A DNA stretch of 64,000 bases from Pristimantibacillus sp052113225. Lineage in GTDB: Bacteria > Bacillota > Bacilli > Paenibacillales > Paenibacillaceae. This document shows positions 15,926-24,949 of the stretch, piece by piece. Position numbers and translations under genes: made by a program. The stretch is from contig NZ_JBFRCT010000002.1 of the NCBI RefSeq assembly GCF_052113225.1, positions 667,598 through 731,597 on the forward strand, given 5' to 3'. How positions within the stretch are numbered: the stretch's first letter is position 1; the number at the start of each line of letters is the position of its first letter. Under the pieces are notes generated by a model. The model was not told the origin of the DNA. It searched no databases and was given only the letters and a program-made list of their open reading frames with translations.

Positions 15926-16564
15926 ATGGGGTTACCGATATCTTGGTTTTGGAGCCGATCTTTTCTGTTGAATCGCCTCTTTTTATGGCTGATGTTTATT
16001 TGCAATTTCCTTGGTACCATCTATGGGTACATTTGGTATGGAAATCAAATTGAGGATACTCTCAGCAGCCACCCGCTATGGCAAATTGTTTTTGTGCCAG
16101 ATAGTCCGACGGCAAGCTTGTTTTTCACCATCACCTTGCTGTATTGGCTGTTTCCACCAAGAGGTAATTCCAAATTTGTTAATGGCGCAAGGATGATTAT
16201 TGAGGGTCTGGCGGTAGTTACCTCTATTAAATATGGGATCTGGGCTGTATCGATGATTATTGCGGGCAGTATGCAGGGAGATCCATTGCATTGGGAGCAT
16301 TGGATGTTAATGTGTTCTCATTCGGCAATGGCTATTGAGGTACTGTTATACGCTAGGTTTATGAAGGCTAGAGTAGGGGCTGCTGTTATCGGTACCTTAT
16401 GGCTTTTGCTTAATGATACGGTGGATTATACTTATGATGTTTTCCCATGGCTTTCAGATTCCCTAATGGATAATTTGACACAGGTGATGTGGTTTACCTA
16501 TAGCTTAACGATCTTCAGCTTTATTGTTGGAGGTCTAGCTTTAAAGGCAAAAAAACAGACATAA
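15926..16564 (+). CDS. ypjA: DUF1405 (YpjA) family membrane protein
   Basis: 212 residues with about six hydrophobic segments, starting with LFLWLMFICNFLGTIYGY. Size, topology and place right after qcrC match YpjA of B. subtilis. GGAGGGA lies about 11 bases before ATG 15926. No catalytic motif is visible and function is unknown. Its end is followed by an 11-bp inverted repeat that covers the ribosome site of the next gene. Confidence 0.78.
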   Translation: MGLPISWFWSRSFLLNRLFLWLMFICNFLGTIYGYIWYGNQIEDTLSSHPLWQIVFVPDSPTASLFFTITLLYWLFPPRGNSKFVNGARMIIEGLAVVTSIKYGIWAVSMIIAGSMQGDPLHWEHWMLMCSHSAMAIEVLLYARFMKARVGAAVIGTLWLLLNDTVDYTYDVFPWLSDSLMDNLTQVMWFTYSLTIFSFIVGGLALKAKKQT

Positions 16565-16567
16565 GGA

Positions 16568-16607
16568 TGGACATCCCTTCATAAATTCATTTTAGGAGGG
16601 ATGTCCA
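16568..16607 (+). promoter_or_regulatory. RNA hairpin sequestering the ypjB ribosome binding site
   Basis: TGGACATCCCT (16568-16578) is perfectly complementary to AGGGATGTCCA (16597-16607), extended by two more pairs including one G-U. The right arm holds part of the AGGAGGG site and ends on the A of the ATG at 16607. There is no T tract, so translational control or coupling to ypjA translation is more likely than termination. Confidence 0.55.
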
Positions 16608-17470
16608 TGAAGATACGAATTGTACTGCCCTTATTCTTAAGTATCGTCATGACCGTCTGTTCGGTTACGGTTGCTAAAGCCTTTCCATCGGAACTGATCG
16701 GGACAAGCCATGCTGACGAATCACGGAGTGGGCTGCTTCGTCTGGACGAGACGGCTACAGCTTTGTACGAAGCAGCTTATAGGAACAATCGCCAAGCTGG
16801 CTATAAATATGTACAGCAGCTCGCCAAGCTTATGGACAAACAAGAAGTTCGGCAAGCCGGACAAGCTGCTGGATGGATGTTGATGGAGGATAGTATCTCA
16901 TCCATCGCATTTACGTTAAAGAACGGTAAAATGACTTCGGATTGGTTAACAGCTTCGGCTCGCATTCATCTGACGACTGATGCGCTGCTTCGTCCAGAAC
17001 ATGCCCTATGGCTGCAGTATGAGAAAGTGATGCTGGAGGATTTGGAGCGCGTAAACCGTTCATGGAACAGGCAGACGGATGACGGAGCTATCGCTGCCCG
17101 TGCTGCGATGAATAGCTTCAATGAACACTTGCTTCGAATTGAAGCTGCTGCTTCGATGCAGCGGCCTGCGGATCGGATCGAGGAGTTAAGGGAACGAATG
17201 CATTATACCAATGTTCTTCTTGAAGCGGGGATGAAAGGTCAGACGAAGCAGGATTGGACCGACAATTCGATACAGGATTTGGAATATTCACTAAACCGGT
17301 TATTTGATAACGGTCATTCCGAGGAAGAGGAACCGGTCATCGCCCCACCAGGTGAGGCGAATCCGATTAGCTGGATCTTGCTGCTAGGTGCAATTATTAT
17401 GGCCGTTCTTACGTACATAGGCTGGCGCAAATATAAGCAGCAGCCATATGGCGTAAAGCCTCTTTCCTAA
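16607..17470 (+). CDS. ypjB: YpjB-like sporulation-associated membrane protein
   Basis: 287 residues. An N-terminal signal peptide ends near VAKA (about residue 25), the body is helical and extracytoplasmic, and a single membrane helix lies near the C terminus (ISWILLLGAIIMAVLTYIGW, about residues 258-277). Position and architecture match YpjB. ATG 16607 has AGGAGGG six bases upstream; ATG 16601 is too close to it. The 3' end is only two bases from the convergent gene's stop. Confidence 0.75.
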   Translation: MKIRIVLPLFLSIVMTVCSVTVAKAFPSELIGTSHADESRSGLLRLDETATALYEAAYRNNRQAGYKYVQQLAKLMDKQEVRQAGQAAGWMLMEDSISSIAFTLKNGKMTSDWLTASARIHLTTDALLRPEHALWLQYEKVMLEDLERVNRSWNRQTDDGAIAARAAMNSFNEHLLRIEAAASMQRPADRIEELRERMHYTNVLLEAGMKGQTKQDWTDNSIQDLEYSLNRLFDNGHSEEEEPVIAPPGEANPISWILLLGAIIMAVLTYIGWRKYKQQPYGVKPLS

Positions 17471-17472
17471 GT

Positions 17473-18339
17473 CTATTCTTCTTTAAAGCCTTCACCAAGT
17501 ACATCATGAACTTCACTAATCACAGTAAAAGCTCTGGGGTCGATACGGCGTATGATGTTCTTAAGCCGGCGCATTTCTTGCCGCTGAACAACGCAGTAGA
17601 CGACCTCTTTTGATTGTCCGGAAAAAGCGCCAAGTGCTGGCATTAACGTAACACCCCGGTCGAGCTCAGAGGTGATCTGGGCAGCCATTTCCTTGCCATG
17701 CTCGGTAATAATCGAGAAAGATTTGGCCGCATAGGCGCCATCTTGAATAAAGTCGATTAACTTGGATGCGACAAAGACAGTAACAAGGGTGTACAGTACT
17801 TTCTCAATCGGAATATAGAACAGCGAGATGCCAATGATAATGGCGTCAGTAAGTAAAATAAACTGCCCCATACTAAAAGCTTTGCGTCGGGAGGCAATCC
17901 GGGCGATAATATCGACGCCTCCGGTTGTACCTCCAGCCCGAAAGACGATACCTAATCCGCCGCCTAACGTTACACCTGCATAAAGAGCTGCCAGCAGGTA
18001 GTCATGGGAATTGCTTAACGTAACGATCCAGCCCTTTTCAATCATCCATTCCATCAATGCAAGGAATCCGGATAGTGAGATAACACCAACAAGGGTGTAG
18101 GCCATTTCGCTAATGCCAAGCTTCCTCCAGCCAATCACAAAGAGCGGAATATTCAGAATCAGGGTTGAGACTGAGAGCGGCCAGCCGGCAGCGTAGTTTA
18201 GCAGGACGGCGATACCAGTCACGCCGCCTTCCATCAGTTGATTTGGTATCACGAAATAATGAAGCCCAAAGGCATAGATGGCTGTACCCAATAGAATGGG
18301 TAATATGGTTCGAAGTTGAAGCATGTATTTCCGTGGCAT
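17473..18339 (-). CDS. ypjC: YitT family membrane protein (YpjC-like)
   Basis: 288 residues with about five or six transmembrane helices in the N-terminal two thirds (GTAIYAFGLHYFVIPNQLMEGG and GLGIVFRAGGTTGGVDIIAR are typical of the family) and a C-terminal DUF2179 domain (about residues 205-285: TLMPALGAFSGQSKEVVYCV, RIDPRAFTVISEVHDVLG). AAAGGAGTC precedes the ATG on the minus strand. It is convergent with ypjB, the opposite orientation to the rest of the run. Substrate unknown. Confidence 0.85.
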   Translation of the reverse strand: MPRKYMLQLRTILPILLGTAIYAFGLHYFVIPNQLMEGGVTGIAVLLNYAAGWPLSVSTLILNIPLFVIGWRKLGISEMAYTLVGVISLSGFLALMEWMIEKGWIVTLSNSHDYLLAALYAGVTLGGGLGIVFRAGGTTGGVDIIARIASRRKAFSMGQFILLTDAIIIGISLFYIPIEKVLYTLVTVFVASKLIDFIQDGAYAAKSFSIITEHGKEMAAQITSELDRGVTLMPALGAFSGQSKEVVYCVVQRQEMRRLKNIIRRIDPRAFTVISEVHDVLGEGFKEE

Positions 18340-18484
18340 AATGAGGGACTCCTTTTAAGTTCATGAACAAGCTATTTAAGTATTATAGCTTAATGAACGG
18401 CTCAAAAAACATTGTTTTCATTGCTTCTTTACGTTAACATAGGTGTTATTAGCGTTATACATAAGGAAGAAAGGGTCATCAGCA

Positions 18485-18820
18485 ATGACAGATAAATCGT
18501 TAGCCGATATCCAGCGCGAAATAGATGCTTATATCGGTCAATTTAAAGAAGGCTATTTCAGCCCATTAGCTCTTATGGCACGAATGAGTGAAGAAGTAGG
18601 CGAGCTCGCCAGAGAAGTGAATCACTATTATGGCGAAAAGCCGAAAAAGCCCAATGAAGAAGAAAACTCCATTGAGATGGAGCTTGGCGATATTTTATTT
18701 ATTCTGTCCTGCTTTGCGAATTCTCTCAACATAGACCTGACGGAAGCGCATAACAAAGTCATGAATAAATTCAATACTCGGGACGCTGACCGCTGGACGA
18801 GAAAAAACGCCGAACAGTAG
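18485..18820 (+). CDS. ypjD: MazG-like nucleotide pyrophosphohydrolase (YpjD)
   Basis: 111 residues, the length of YpjD. The metal-binding pattern EEVGELAREVNHYYG and ELGDILFILSCFAN (E-x2-E and E-x2-D arrangement) marks the all-alpha NTP pyrophosphohydrolase superfamily. AAAGGG precedes ATG 18485; an earlier in-frame start at 18443 has no good site. A plausible promoter (TTAACA, 16 bases, TATACA, ending at 18461) lies just upstream. House-cleaning of non-canonical nucleotides is known for the family; the substrate here is unknown. Confidence 0.88.
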   Translation: MTDKSLADIQREIDAYIGQFKEGYFSPLALMARMSEEVGELAREVNHYYGEKPKKPNEEENSIEMELGDILFILSCFANSLNIDLTEAHNKVMNKFNTRDADRWTRKNAEQ

Positions 18821-18874
18821 AACACCCTCCTACATATGCTGTACCATCAACCTGTGTACAAGGAGGATGGGCAT

Positions 18875-19417
18875 ATGGACGGGGAAAGCTGCGTGAAAAA
18901 GGCGTATGAGTTTATTCTAAATAGTGATTTTGAACAGGCGATTTATTGGTTCGAGCAAGCGATAGCGGCAGAACCTCTTAATGCGAGCTATCAACATAAA
19001 TGTGCGGTTTCATGTGCCAGAAGCGGCAAATGGAGCAAGGCGCATCAATATGCGAAGCAAGCAATAGAGCTTGAAGGTAATCATCCCGAATATTTATACC
19101 ATCTGCATACGATTGAGTCGAGACTTTTGGTATCCTCGGCAGAGCTTAAGCTTGCTGAAGAACCATCACGGTACCTGGATGCCCTGCCCCTGCTTCAACA
19201 GGCGGCAGAGCTTGATCCGCTTAGTTTCGAGGCCTTTTATTTACTTGCCTTGACATACTCGGAGATGGGCCGTATTGAAGATTCGGTGGTTAATGCCAGA
19301 GAAGCAATTAGACTAAACCCCGGACATTCCGCAGCGCGGAGATTGTTCGCTGATGTAAATCGGAAGCGCAGAATGATGCGCAGACGGGTGATGGGCAAAC
19401 AACAACAGAAAGATTAG
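18875..19417 (+). CDS. Tetratricopeptide repeat protein
   Basis: 180 residues with at least three TPR units: residues ~4-35 (AYEFILNSDFEQAIYWFEQA), ~38-70 (HKCAVSCARSGKWSKAHQYA) and ~115-150 (FEAFYLLALTYSEMGRIEDS), each followed by a typical second helix. The C terminus is strongly basic (RKRRMMRRRVMG). ATG 18875 has GGAGG eight bases upstream. It is an extra gene between ypjD and dapB relative to B. subtilis. Partners unknown. Confidence 0.8.
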   Translation: MDGESCVKKAYEFILNSDFEQAIYWFEQAIAAEPLNASYQHKCAVSCARSGKWSKAHQYAKQAIELEGNHPEYLYHLHTIESRLLVSSAELKLAEEPSRYLDALPLLQQAAELDPLSFEAFYLLALTYSEMGRIEDSVVNAREAIRLNPGHSAARRLFADVNRKRRMMRRRVMGKQQQKD

Positions 19418-19426
19418 GTGATCTTG

Positions 19427-20224
19427 GTGGCAATTAAGGTAGCAGTAATCGGAGCAAGCGGCCGAATGGGCCGTGAAGTTGTGAAAATGGTGCTGGAGGA
19501 CGAGGCGCTTGAGCTCGTTGCTGCCGTCGCTCCTTCAGCAGGTCCTGTGGATGCTGGTATATTTGCAGGCAAATCGAATACAGGAGTTACCGTTAGCGCA
19601 ACTATTGAAGAAGCACTAAGCGGCGCAAAGGCAGATGTACTCGTTGATTTTACAGTGCCTGCGTTAGCTTATCAGCATACAAAGGTCGCGATTGAATATG
19701 GCGTCCGGCCTATTATGGGCACAACAGGCTTTACGCCTGAACAAATCGAAGAGCTGGACAAGCTTTGCCAGGAGAAAGGGCTGGGTGGTTTGATTGCCCC
19801 GAACTTCTCCATCGGCGCCATTCTGATGATGAAATTCGCAGCAGAGGCATCCAAATATTTGCCGCATGTCGAGATTATTGAGTATCACGGCGATCAGAAA
19901 TTGGATGCACCATCGGGTACATCCATCAAGACTGCCGAATTAATCTCACAAGTACGCGAAGAGCTTCGTCAAGGTAACCCAAATGAAGAAGAAGTTATCG
20001 AAGGGGCTCGCGGAGGTTATTATAATGGCTTCCGTATACATAGTGTTAGGCTTCCAGGTGTATTTGCTCAGCAAGAGGTTGTATTTGGCGGCTATGGTCA
20101 AACGCTGAAAATTCGTCATGACTCATATGACCGTGCTGGTTACATGCCTGGCGTTAATGTTGCGATCAAAAAAATCATGACTTACAGTGGTTTGATTTAT
20201 GGTTTTGAACATGTAATGGATTAA
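19427..20224 (+). CDS. dapB: 4-hydroxy-tetrahydrodipicolinate reductase
   Basis: 265 residues. The nucleotide motif VIGASGRMGREV lies at the N terminus; GTTGFT, the family signature around EIIEYHGDQKLDAPSGT (catalytic His and Lys) and the C-terminal dimer region are present. It reduces the dihydrodipicolinate precursor on the way to lysine and to the cell-wall and spore diaminopimelate/dipicolinate pool. GTG 19427 is placed five bases after AGGTGA; TTG 19424 is an alternative. The ribosome site lies over the upstream TPR gene's stop. Confidence 0.95.
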   Translation: MAIKVAVIGASGRMGREVVKMVLEDEALELVAAVAPSAGPVDAGIFAGKSNTGVTVSATIEEALSGAKADVLVDFTVPALAYQHTKVAIEYGVRPIMGTTGFTPEQIEELDKLCQEKGLGGLIAPNFSIGAILMMKFAAEASKYLPHVEIIEYHGDQKLDAPSGTSIKTAELISQVREELRQGNPNEEEVIEGARGGYYNGFRIHSVRLPGVFAQQEVVFGGYGQTLKIRHDSYDRAGYMPGVNVAIKKIMTYSGLIYGFEHVMD

Positions 20225-20259
20225 TTTCTTATACAGCGTAGAAAGAGTGGGGATTGTAG

Positions 20260-20685
20260 ATGTTGAAAATTGCTTTTATCGCGCATGACCGCAAAAAAGA
20301 AGAAATGGTTAACTTTGTAACTGCTTATGAAAGCGTGTTTGCTCCCCATGAATTATTCTCCACGGGTACAACGGGTACTCGGATCATGGAACAAACGAGC
20401 CTTAAAATACATCGCTTTATGTCCGGTCCTCTTGGCGGTGACCAGCAAATCGGGGCAATGGTTGCTCAAAATGAGATGGATCTTATCATCTTCTTGCGTG
20501 ATCCTCTTATGGCGCAGCCTCACGAGCCGGATATCATTGCTTTGCTTCGTCTTTGTGATGTGCAGGGCATTCCGGTTGCAACAAATGTGGCTACAGCAGA
20601 ACTGCTAGTAAGGGCGCTTGCACGTGGAGACTTTGCTTGGCGTGAGCTTGTGCATAAATATAAACCAGGTATTGATCAGCCATGA
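20260..20685 (+). CDS. mgsA: Methylglyoxal synthase
   Basis: 141 residues. It converts dihydroxyacetone phosphate to methylglyoxal and phosphate. Visible motifs are IAFIAHDRKKEEMV, STGTTGT (phosphate site), SGPLGGDQQIGA with the catalytic Asp, and FLRDPL. It overlaps the bacillithiol gene bshB1 by four bases, an association that makes sense because bacillithiol helps detoxify methylglyoxal (established for Bacillus). Confidence 0.96.
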   Translation: MLKIAFIAHDRKKEEMVNFVTAYESVFAPHELFSTGTTGTRIMEQTSLKIHRFMSGPLGGDQQIGAMVAQNEMDLIIFLRDPLMAQPHEPDIIALLRLCDVQGIPVATNVATAELLVRALARGDFAWRELVHKYKPGIDQP

Positions 20686-21380
20686 GTGCACCATTAGATC
20701 TTCTCGTCTTTGGTGCTCATGCGGATGATGCAGAGATCGGAATGGGCGGCACTATTGCGAAATATACGGCTGCTGGTAAACGGGTTGGAGTTTGTGATTT
20801 GACCGAAGCGGAAATGTCTTCAAACGGCACCGTGGAGCTTAGGAAGCAGGAAGCTTCCAATGCTTCCTCGGTGCTTGGTCTATATACCCGTACGAATCTG
20901 GGACTGCCAGATCGTGGTTTGGAAATGACAAAATCACATATTGATGCAATCGTAGCAGAAATTCGCCGTACCCGGCCGCGGATAGTATTCGCCCCTTACT
21001 GGGTAGACCGTCATCCCGATCATATCGCTTGCAGCAAGCTAGTTGAGGAAGCCGTATTTAATGCCAAGCTTCGCCGTTATATGCCAGAGCTGCCGGCTGT
21101 TCAAGTGGAGCAATTGATTTATTATTACATAAATGATGTTGATAACGTTTCGCTTATGGTAGATGTGTCTAATTATTATGATGAGAAGCGACAGTCTCTT
21201 ATGGCTTATCAGTCGCAATTCCAGACAGCTGCACCAGGAGAAGACCGTGTGGCTACACCGCTGACAGACCGTTATATCGAACGGGTTGAAGCTCGCGACA
21301 GCCTGCTTGGTCAAACACGAGGCTGGAAGTATGCGGAAGGATTTGCGATTAAGCGTCCGCATGCTGTGGAATATTTTTAA
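20682..21380 (+). CDS. bshB1: Bacillithiol biosynthesis deacetylase
   Basis: 232 residues, LmbE/PIG-L family zinc deacetylase that removes the acetyl group from GlcNAc-malate. Zinc and catalytic residues lie in GAHADDAEIGMGG (about residues 10-22) and in DRHPDHIACS (about residue 110). The start overlaps mgsA by four bases and bshA follows, so the pathway's first two steps are encoded together; bshC is not in this window. Confidence 0.93.
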   Translation: MSAPLDLLVFGAHADDAEIGMGGTIAKYTAAGKRVGVCDLTEAEMSSNGTVELRKQEASNASSVLGLYTRTNLGLPDRGLEMTKSHIDAIVAEIRRTRPRIVFAPYWVDRHPDHIACSKLVEEAVFNAKLRRYMPELPAVQVEQLIYYYINDVDNVSLMVDVSNYYDEKRQSLMAYQSQFQTAAPGEDRVATPLTDRYIERVEARDSLLGQTRGWKYAEGFAIKRPHAVEYF

Positions 21381-21468
21381 CAAAAGGTAAAAAGTGATGG
21401 ACGACATAACACAGAACATTGTCGAATATATAGATTATCATCATGTTATGAAAGGGCGGACGACCAAT

Positions 21469-22632
21469 ATGGCACGTAAACTCAAAATTGGAATCACGTG
21501 TTATCCTACCCTGGGGGGTTCCGGCGTTGTTGCAACGGAACTCGGAAAATTAATGGCTGAGCGCGGCCATGAGATACATTTTATTACGCACAGCATACCT
21601 TTCCGTCTCGGGAAATTTCATAAAAACATTTTCTTTCATGAAGTAGAAGTTAATGATTATTACGTCTTCCGTTATCCGCCATATGATTTATCCTTGGCAA
21701 GCAAAATGGCGCAGGTTGCGAAGATGGAAAAGCTGGATCTGCTTCATGTTCATTATGCCGTTCCACATGCCGTTTGTGCTCATCTGGCGAAACAGATGCT
21801 TGGTGATGGCTTTAAGACCGTTACGACCCTCCATGGTACGGATATTACCGTGCTGGCACAAGATGAGTCGCTGAAGGACTTGATTCGTCTTGCGATTAAT
21901 CAGAGTGATGCTGTAACAGCTGTGTCACAGGATTTGATTAATGAAACAAGACAGCTTCTTGATATCACTCGTCCCATTGATTTAACTTATAACTTCGTTG
22001 ATAAACGGGTGTACTACCCGCGCGATGCAGTGTCTCTTCGCGCTGATTATGCGGAGCCGCATGAGAAGATCCTGATGCATATCTCGAACTTCCGTCCTGT
22101 GAAGCGTGTAAGTGATGTTGTAGATATATTTGAACGAGTGTCCAAACAACTTCCGGCTAAGCTGCTTCTGGTAGGTGAAGGCCCTGAACTGTCCAAGATT
22201 CAGTGCAAGATTAGACAGATGGGCTTGGAAGACCGTGTTCATTTTCTTGGCAAACAAGAAGATGTCGCACAGGTTATTTCGATGGCAGATCTATTGCTGC
22301 TTCCCTCGGAGAAAGAGAGCTTTGGTCTAGTTGCCCTTGAAGCAATGGCATGCGGCGTGCCGACGGTTGGTTCGAATGCCGGTGGTATTCCAGAGCTTGT
22401 TACTCACGGAGAAACTGGCTACTTATGTCCGATTGGCGATGTAGAAGGTATGGCAGGCTTTGCAACGCAGCTGCTTAAGGATGAGAAGCTTCATAACTCC
22501 TTCAAGGAAGCATGTCTATTCCGGGCGCGCAATGAGTTCTGTAATGATGTGATTACGACTCAATATGAGCAGATTTATTACCGGGTTTTAGGGATCGAAG
22601 CTGATCTTCCCATTCCGGTATGTGAGGCTTAG
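21469..22632 (+). CDS. bshA: N-acetyl-alpha-D-glucosaminyl L-malate synthase
   Basis: 387 residues, GT4 retaining glycosyltransferase that starts bacillithiol synthesis. Motifs: ITCYPTLGGSGVVATELGK near the N terminus, FITHSIPFRL, TTLHGTDITVL, LLLVGEGPEL and the nucleotide-sugar site ESFGLVALEAMACGVPTVGSNAGGIPE. ATG 21469 gives the family-typical start MARKLKIG; an earlier in-frame ATG at 21397 has a better spaced AAAGG but would add 24 residues not found in the family. The cca start overlaps or abuts the 3' end. Confidence 0.93.
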   Translation: MARKLKIGITCYPTLGGSGVVATELGKLMAERGHEIHFITHSIPFRLGKFHKNIFFHEVEVNDYYVFRYPPYDLSLASKMAQVAKMEKLDLLHVHYAVPHAVCAHLAKQMLGDGFKTVTTLHGTDITVLAQDESLKDLIRLAINQSDAVTAVSQDLINETRQLLDITRPIDLTYNFVDKRVYYPRDAVSLRADYAEPHEKILMHISNFRPVKRVSDVVDIFERVSKQLPAKLLLVGEGPELSKIQCKIRQMGLEDRVHFLGKQEDVAQVISMADLLLLPSEKESFGLVALEAMACGVPTVGSNAGGIPELVTHGETGYLCPIGDVEGMAGFATQLLKDEKLHNSFKEACLFRARNEFCNDVITTQYEQIYYRVLGIEADLPIPVCEA

Positions 22633-22657
22633 AACAGGAAGGGAAGTGCCGAAACAT

Positions 22658-23926
22658 ATGGGGATACGCTTCAATTTGCCGACCATCATGCAGCAGGCAA
22701 TACCCGTACTCGAAAAGCTTGGGGAGCAAGGCTATGAAGCGGTATTTGTTGGTGGCTGCGTCAGGGATACGGTTATGGGGCTTTCAATCAAGGATGTAGA
22801 TATTGCTACATCGGCGAGACCAGAGCAGGTGTTGGCTTTATTTCCCCGCTGTATTCCGACCGGACTCCAGCATGGCACAGTGACTGTCCTGTATAATGGC
22901 ATTCCTTATGAAGTGACGACATACCGGACAGAATCGGAATATGAGAAGCACCGCCGTCCAGCGCAAGTCGAGTTTATCGACCGTCTGGACGGCGATTTGC
23001 TGCGCAGGGATTTAACGATTAATGCAATGGCGATGTATGCTGATGGTGAGCTCTATGATCCATTTCAGGGCATAGATGATCTGGGACACAAGATGATTCG
23101 CTGTGTAGGTGATGCGGACGCGAGATTTCAAGAGGATGCGCTCAGGATGCTGCGAACGATCCGGTTCGCTTCCCAATTCGGATTCTCCATTGCTCATCAG
23201 ACCTGGAGAGCATTAATTAAACATCGTGAGCTGCTTCAATTCATCGCTATGGAGCGGGTATTTGCAGAGCTTGACCGTATGATGAGCGGAGCTGCCCCGC
23301 AGCATGCGTTACACCTGCTGTCAGTAAGCAGACTGCTGTTTTATTGCGGTACCCCGCTAGCTGCAGCGGACAAGCTTGGAGAAGCTTATCTGACTAATCC
23401 AGATGGTTTTAAGCCTTTTACTCAAATACACGAGCTTCAACATCCAGATATGCGTTATGCTGCACTGCTTATGGTTGATCATTTAACGGCTACTGAGGCA
23501 GAAGAGACATTAAAGGCATTACGTCTGCCAACAGCTCGCGTGAACTCGATTATGGCCGTCCTGCACATGCATTCAGAATTGATTATGAAGCACGGTGAAG
23601 ATTTGCGGTTCACTTGGACAAATGCCGTTATTCAATATGGTGAAACAGCGGCTCGCGGGTGGTTATCCATTGCACAATGGGATATGCATCATGTTCTTCA
23701 TCCCCATGCGAACCTCTTCATGGAATGGTTAGACAACATGCCGGCAATAACTTTAAAGCAGTTAAAGTTGAATGGCAAACAGCTGGCAGGAGGCTTGAAT
23801 CAAGAGCCTGGAACGTGGATGGGACGGATGCTGCAGCAGCTCCTCCTGCAAGTTGCATTAGGTAAGCTGCCGAATGAACAAGAAACTTTGCTTGCGCAAG
23901 CTCAAATATGGAAGATCGAGGATTGA
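22658..23926 (+). CDS. cca: CCA-adding tRNA nucleotidyltransferase
   Basis: 422 residues, class II polymerase-beta superfamily enzyme that adds or repairs the 3' CCA of tRNA. The head domain shows FVGGCVRDTVMG, DVDIATSA (metal-binding Asp pair) and the RRDLTINAMAM motif; FQEDALRMLRTIRFASQFGF belongs to the neck. The C-terminal body is less conserved. ATG 22658 with AGGAAGGGAAG upstream is preferred over an in-frame GTG at 22622 inside bshA. birA follows within six bases. Confidence 0.93.
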   Translation: MGIRFNLPTIMQQAIPVLEKLGEQGYEAVFVGGCVRDTVMGLSIKDVDIATSARPEQVLALFPRCIPTGLQHGTVTVLYNGIPYEVTTYRTESEYEKHRRPAQVEFIDRLDGDLLRRDLTINAMAMYADGELYDPFQGIDDLGHKMIRCVGDADARFQEDALRMLRTIRFASQFGFSIAHQTWRALIKHRELLQFIAMERVFAELDRMMSGAAPQHALHLLSVSRLLFYCGTPLAAADKLGEAYLTNPDGFKPFTQIHELQHPDMRYAALLMVDHLTATEAEETLKALRLPTARVNSIMAVLHMHSELIMKHGEDLRFTWTNAVIQYGETAARGWLSIAQWDMHHVLHPHANLFMEWLDNMPAITLKQLKLNGKQLAGGLNQEPGTWMGRMLQQLLLQVALGKLPNEQETLLAQAQIWKIED

Positions 23927-23931
23927 TAAAG

Positions 23932-24912
23932 ATGTCAACCAACCGATTGCTTGAATTGTTTGAACAAAATCCCGGCGATTATGTATCGGGAGAAATGATC
24001 AGTCAGCAGCTTGGCGTTAGTCGTACGGCTGTGTGGAAGCAGATTAAAAAATTGGAGTCCATTGGCTATCAGTTTGACGCCTCGCGCCGATTAGGCTATA
24101 AGCTGATTTCTTCGCCAGACACATTATCGGTACCTGAGCTGCTCAGTCAAATGAAATCTAAAATATTTGGCAGCTCGATTCATTGGTTCGAGTCCGTTGA
24201 TTCTACGCAAAATATAGCGCAGAAGCTGGCGGAGGAAGGTGAGCCTGAAGGTACACTCGTCATTGCGGAGCAGCAGCAGAATGGCCGCGGACGAATGGGG
24301 CGTGGCTGGGTATCCCCGCAAGGGAAAGGGATCTGGATGAGCATGATACTTCGCCCATCGGTTCCGATTCATTTTGCACCGCAGCTTACACTGCTTACTG
24401 CAGTTGCGCTATGCCGCAGCTTGCGGAGAGTGACTGGCTTGTCTATAGGTATCAAATGGCCAAATGATTTGTTAATCGAAGGCAAGAAAATCAGCGGAAT
24501 TTTGCTGGAGTCCACAGCGGAAGATGAGAGACTCCGTTATGTTATCGCAGGAATCGGCATCAGTGTCAATCTGGAAAAGTTGGATTATCCGGACGAAATG
24601 CTGAATAAAGTAACCTCACTTCGTATTGCCAATAGCGGTGAAGGCTTTGATCGTACTACGATTATTACCGACTTTTTGCATGAATGGGAGCAGCTTTATT
24701 TGCTTTATTTGGACAAAGGTTTTGGTCCAATTATTACGCTATGGGAAGCGTTATCGGTATCTCTTAACAAACCTGCACGACTCATTACCCCTCAAGGTAC
24801 AATTGACGGCGTTCCAATTGGTCTAGATGCCAGCGGTGCATTAACCGTACGCAAGGAAGACGGAAGCACGGTTGTCGTGTTTTCCGCAGAAATGGGCGAG
24901 CCCGTACGCTAA
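23932..24912 (+). CDS. birA: Bifunctional biotin-protein ligase / biotin operon repressor
   Basis: 326 residues. An N-terminal winged helix-turn-helix (residues ~3-60, SGEMISQQLGVSRTAVWKQIKKLE) is followed by the ligase domain with the adenylate-binding loop NGRGRMGRGW (about residue 118), GIWMSMILRP, IKWPNDLL and KISGILLE, and a small C-terminal BPL domain. It attaches biotin to acetyl-CoA and pyruvate carboxylases and, with the DNA-binding domain, should repress biotin genes. GAGG precedes ATG 23932. Confidence 0.95.
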   Translation: MSTNRLLELFEQNPGDYVSGEMISQQLGVSRTAVWKQIKKLESIGYQFDASRRLGYKLISSPDTLSVPELLSQMKSKIFGSSIHWFESVDSTQNIAQKLAEEGEPEGTLVIAEQQQNGRGRMGRGWVSPQGKGIWMSMILRPSVPIHFAPQLTLLTAVALCRSLRRVTGLSIGIKWPNDLLIEGKKISGILLESTAEDERLRYVIAGIGISVNLEKLDYPDEMLNKVTSLRIANSGEGFDRTTIITDFLHEWEQLYLLYLDKGFGPIITLWEALSVSLNKPARLITPQGTIDGVPIGLDASGALTVRKEDGSTVVVFSAEMGEPVR

Positions 24913-24938
24913 AGGCGTTTACGGGCACTCCTTTTTTT
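24900..24938 (+). terminator. Rho-independent terminator overlapping the birA 3' end
   Basis: GCCCGTACGC, which includes the last birA codons, pairs with GCGT..ACGGGC (two-base bulge), followed after a few bases by seven T at 24932-24938. It separates the long upstream run from panBCD. Confidence 0.7.
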
Positions 24939-24949
24939 GTTACTATGAA

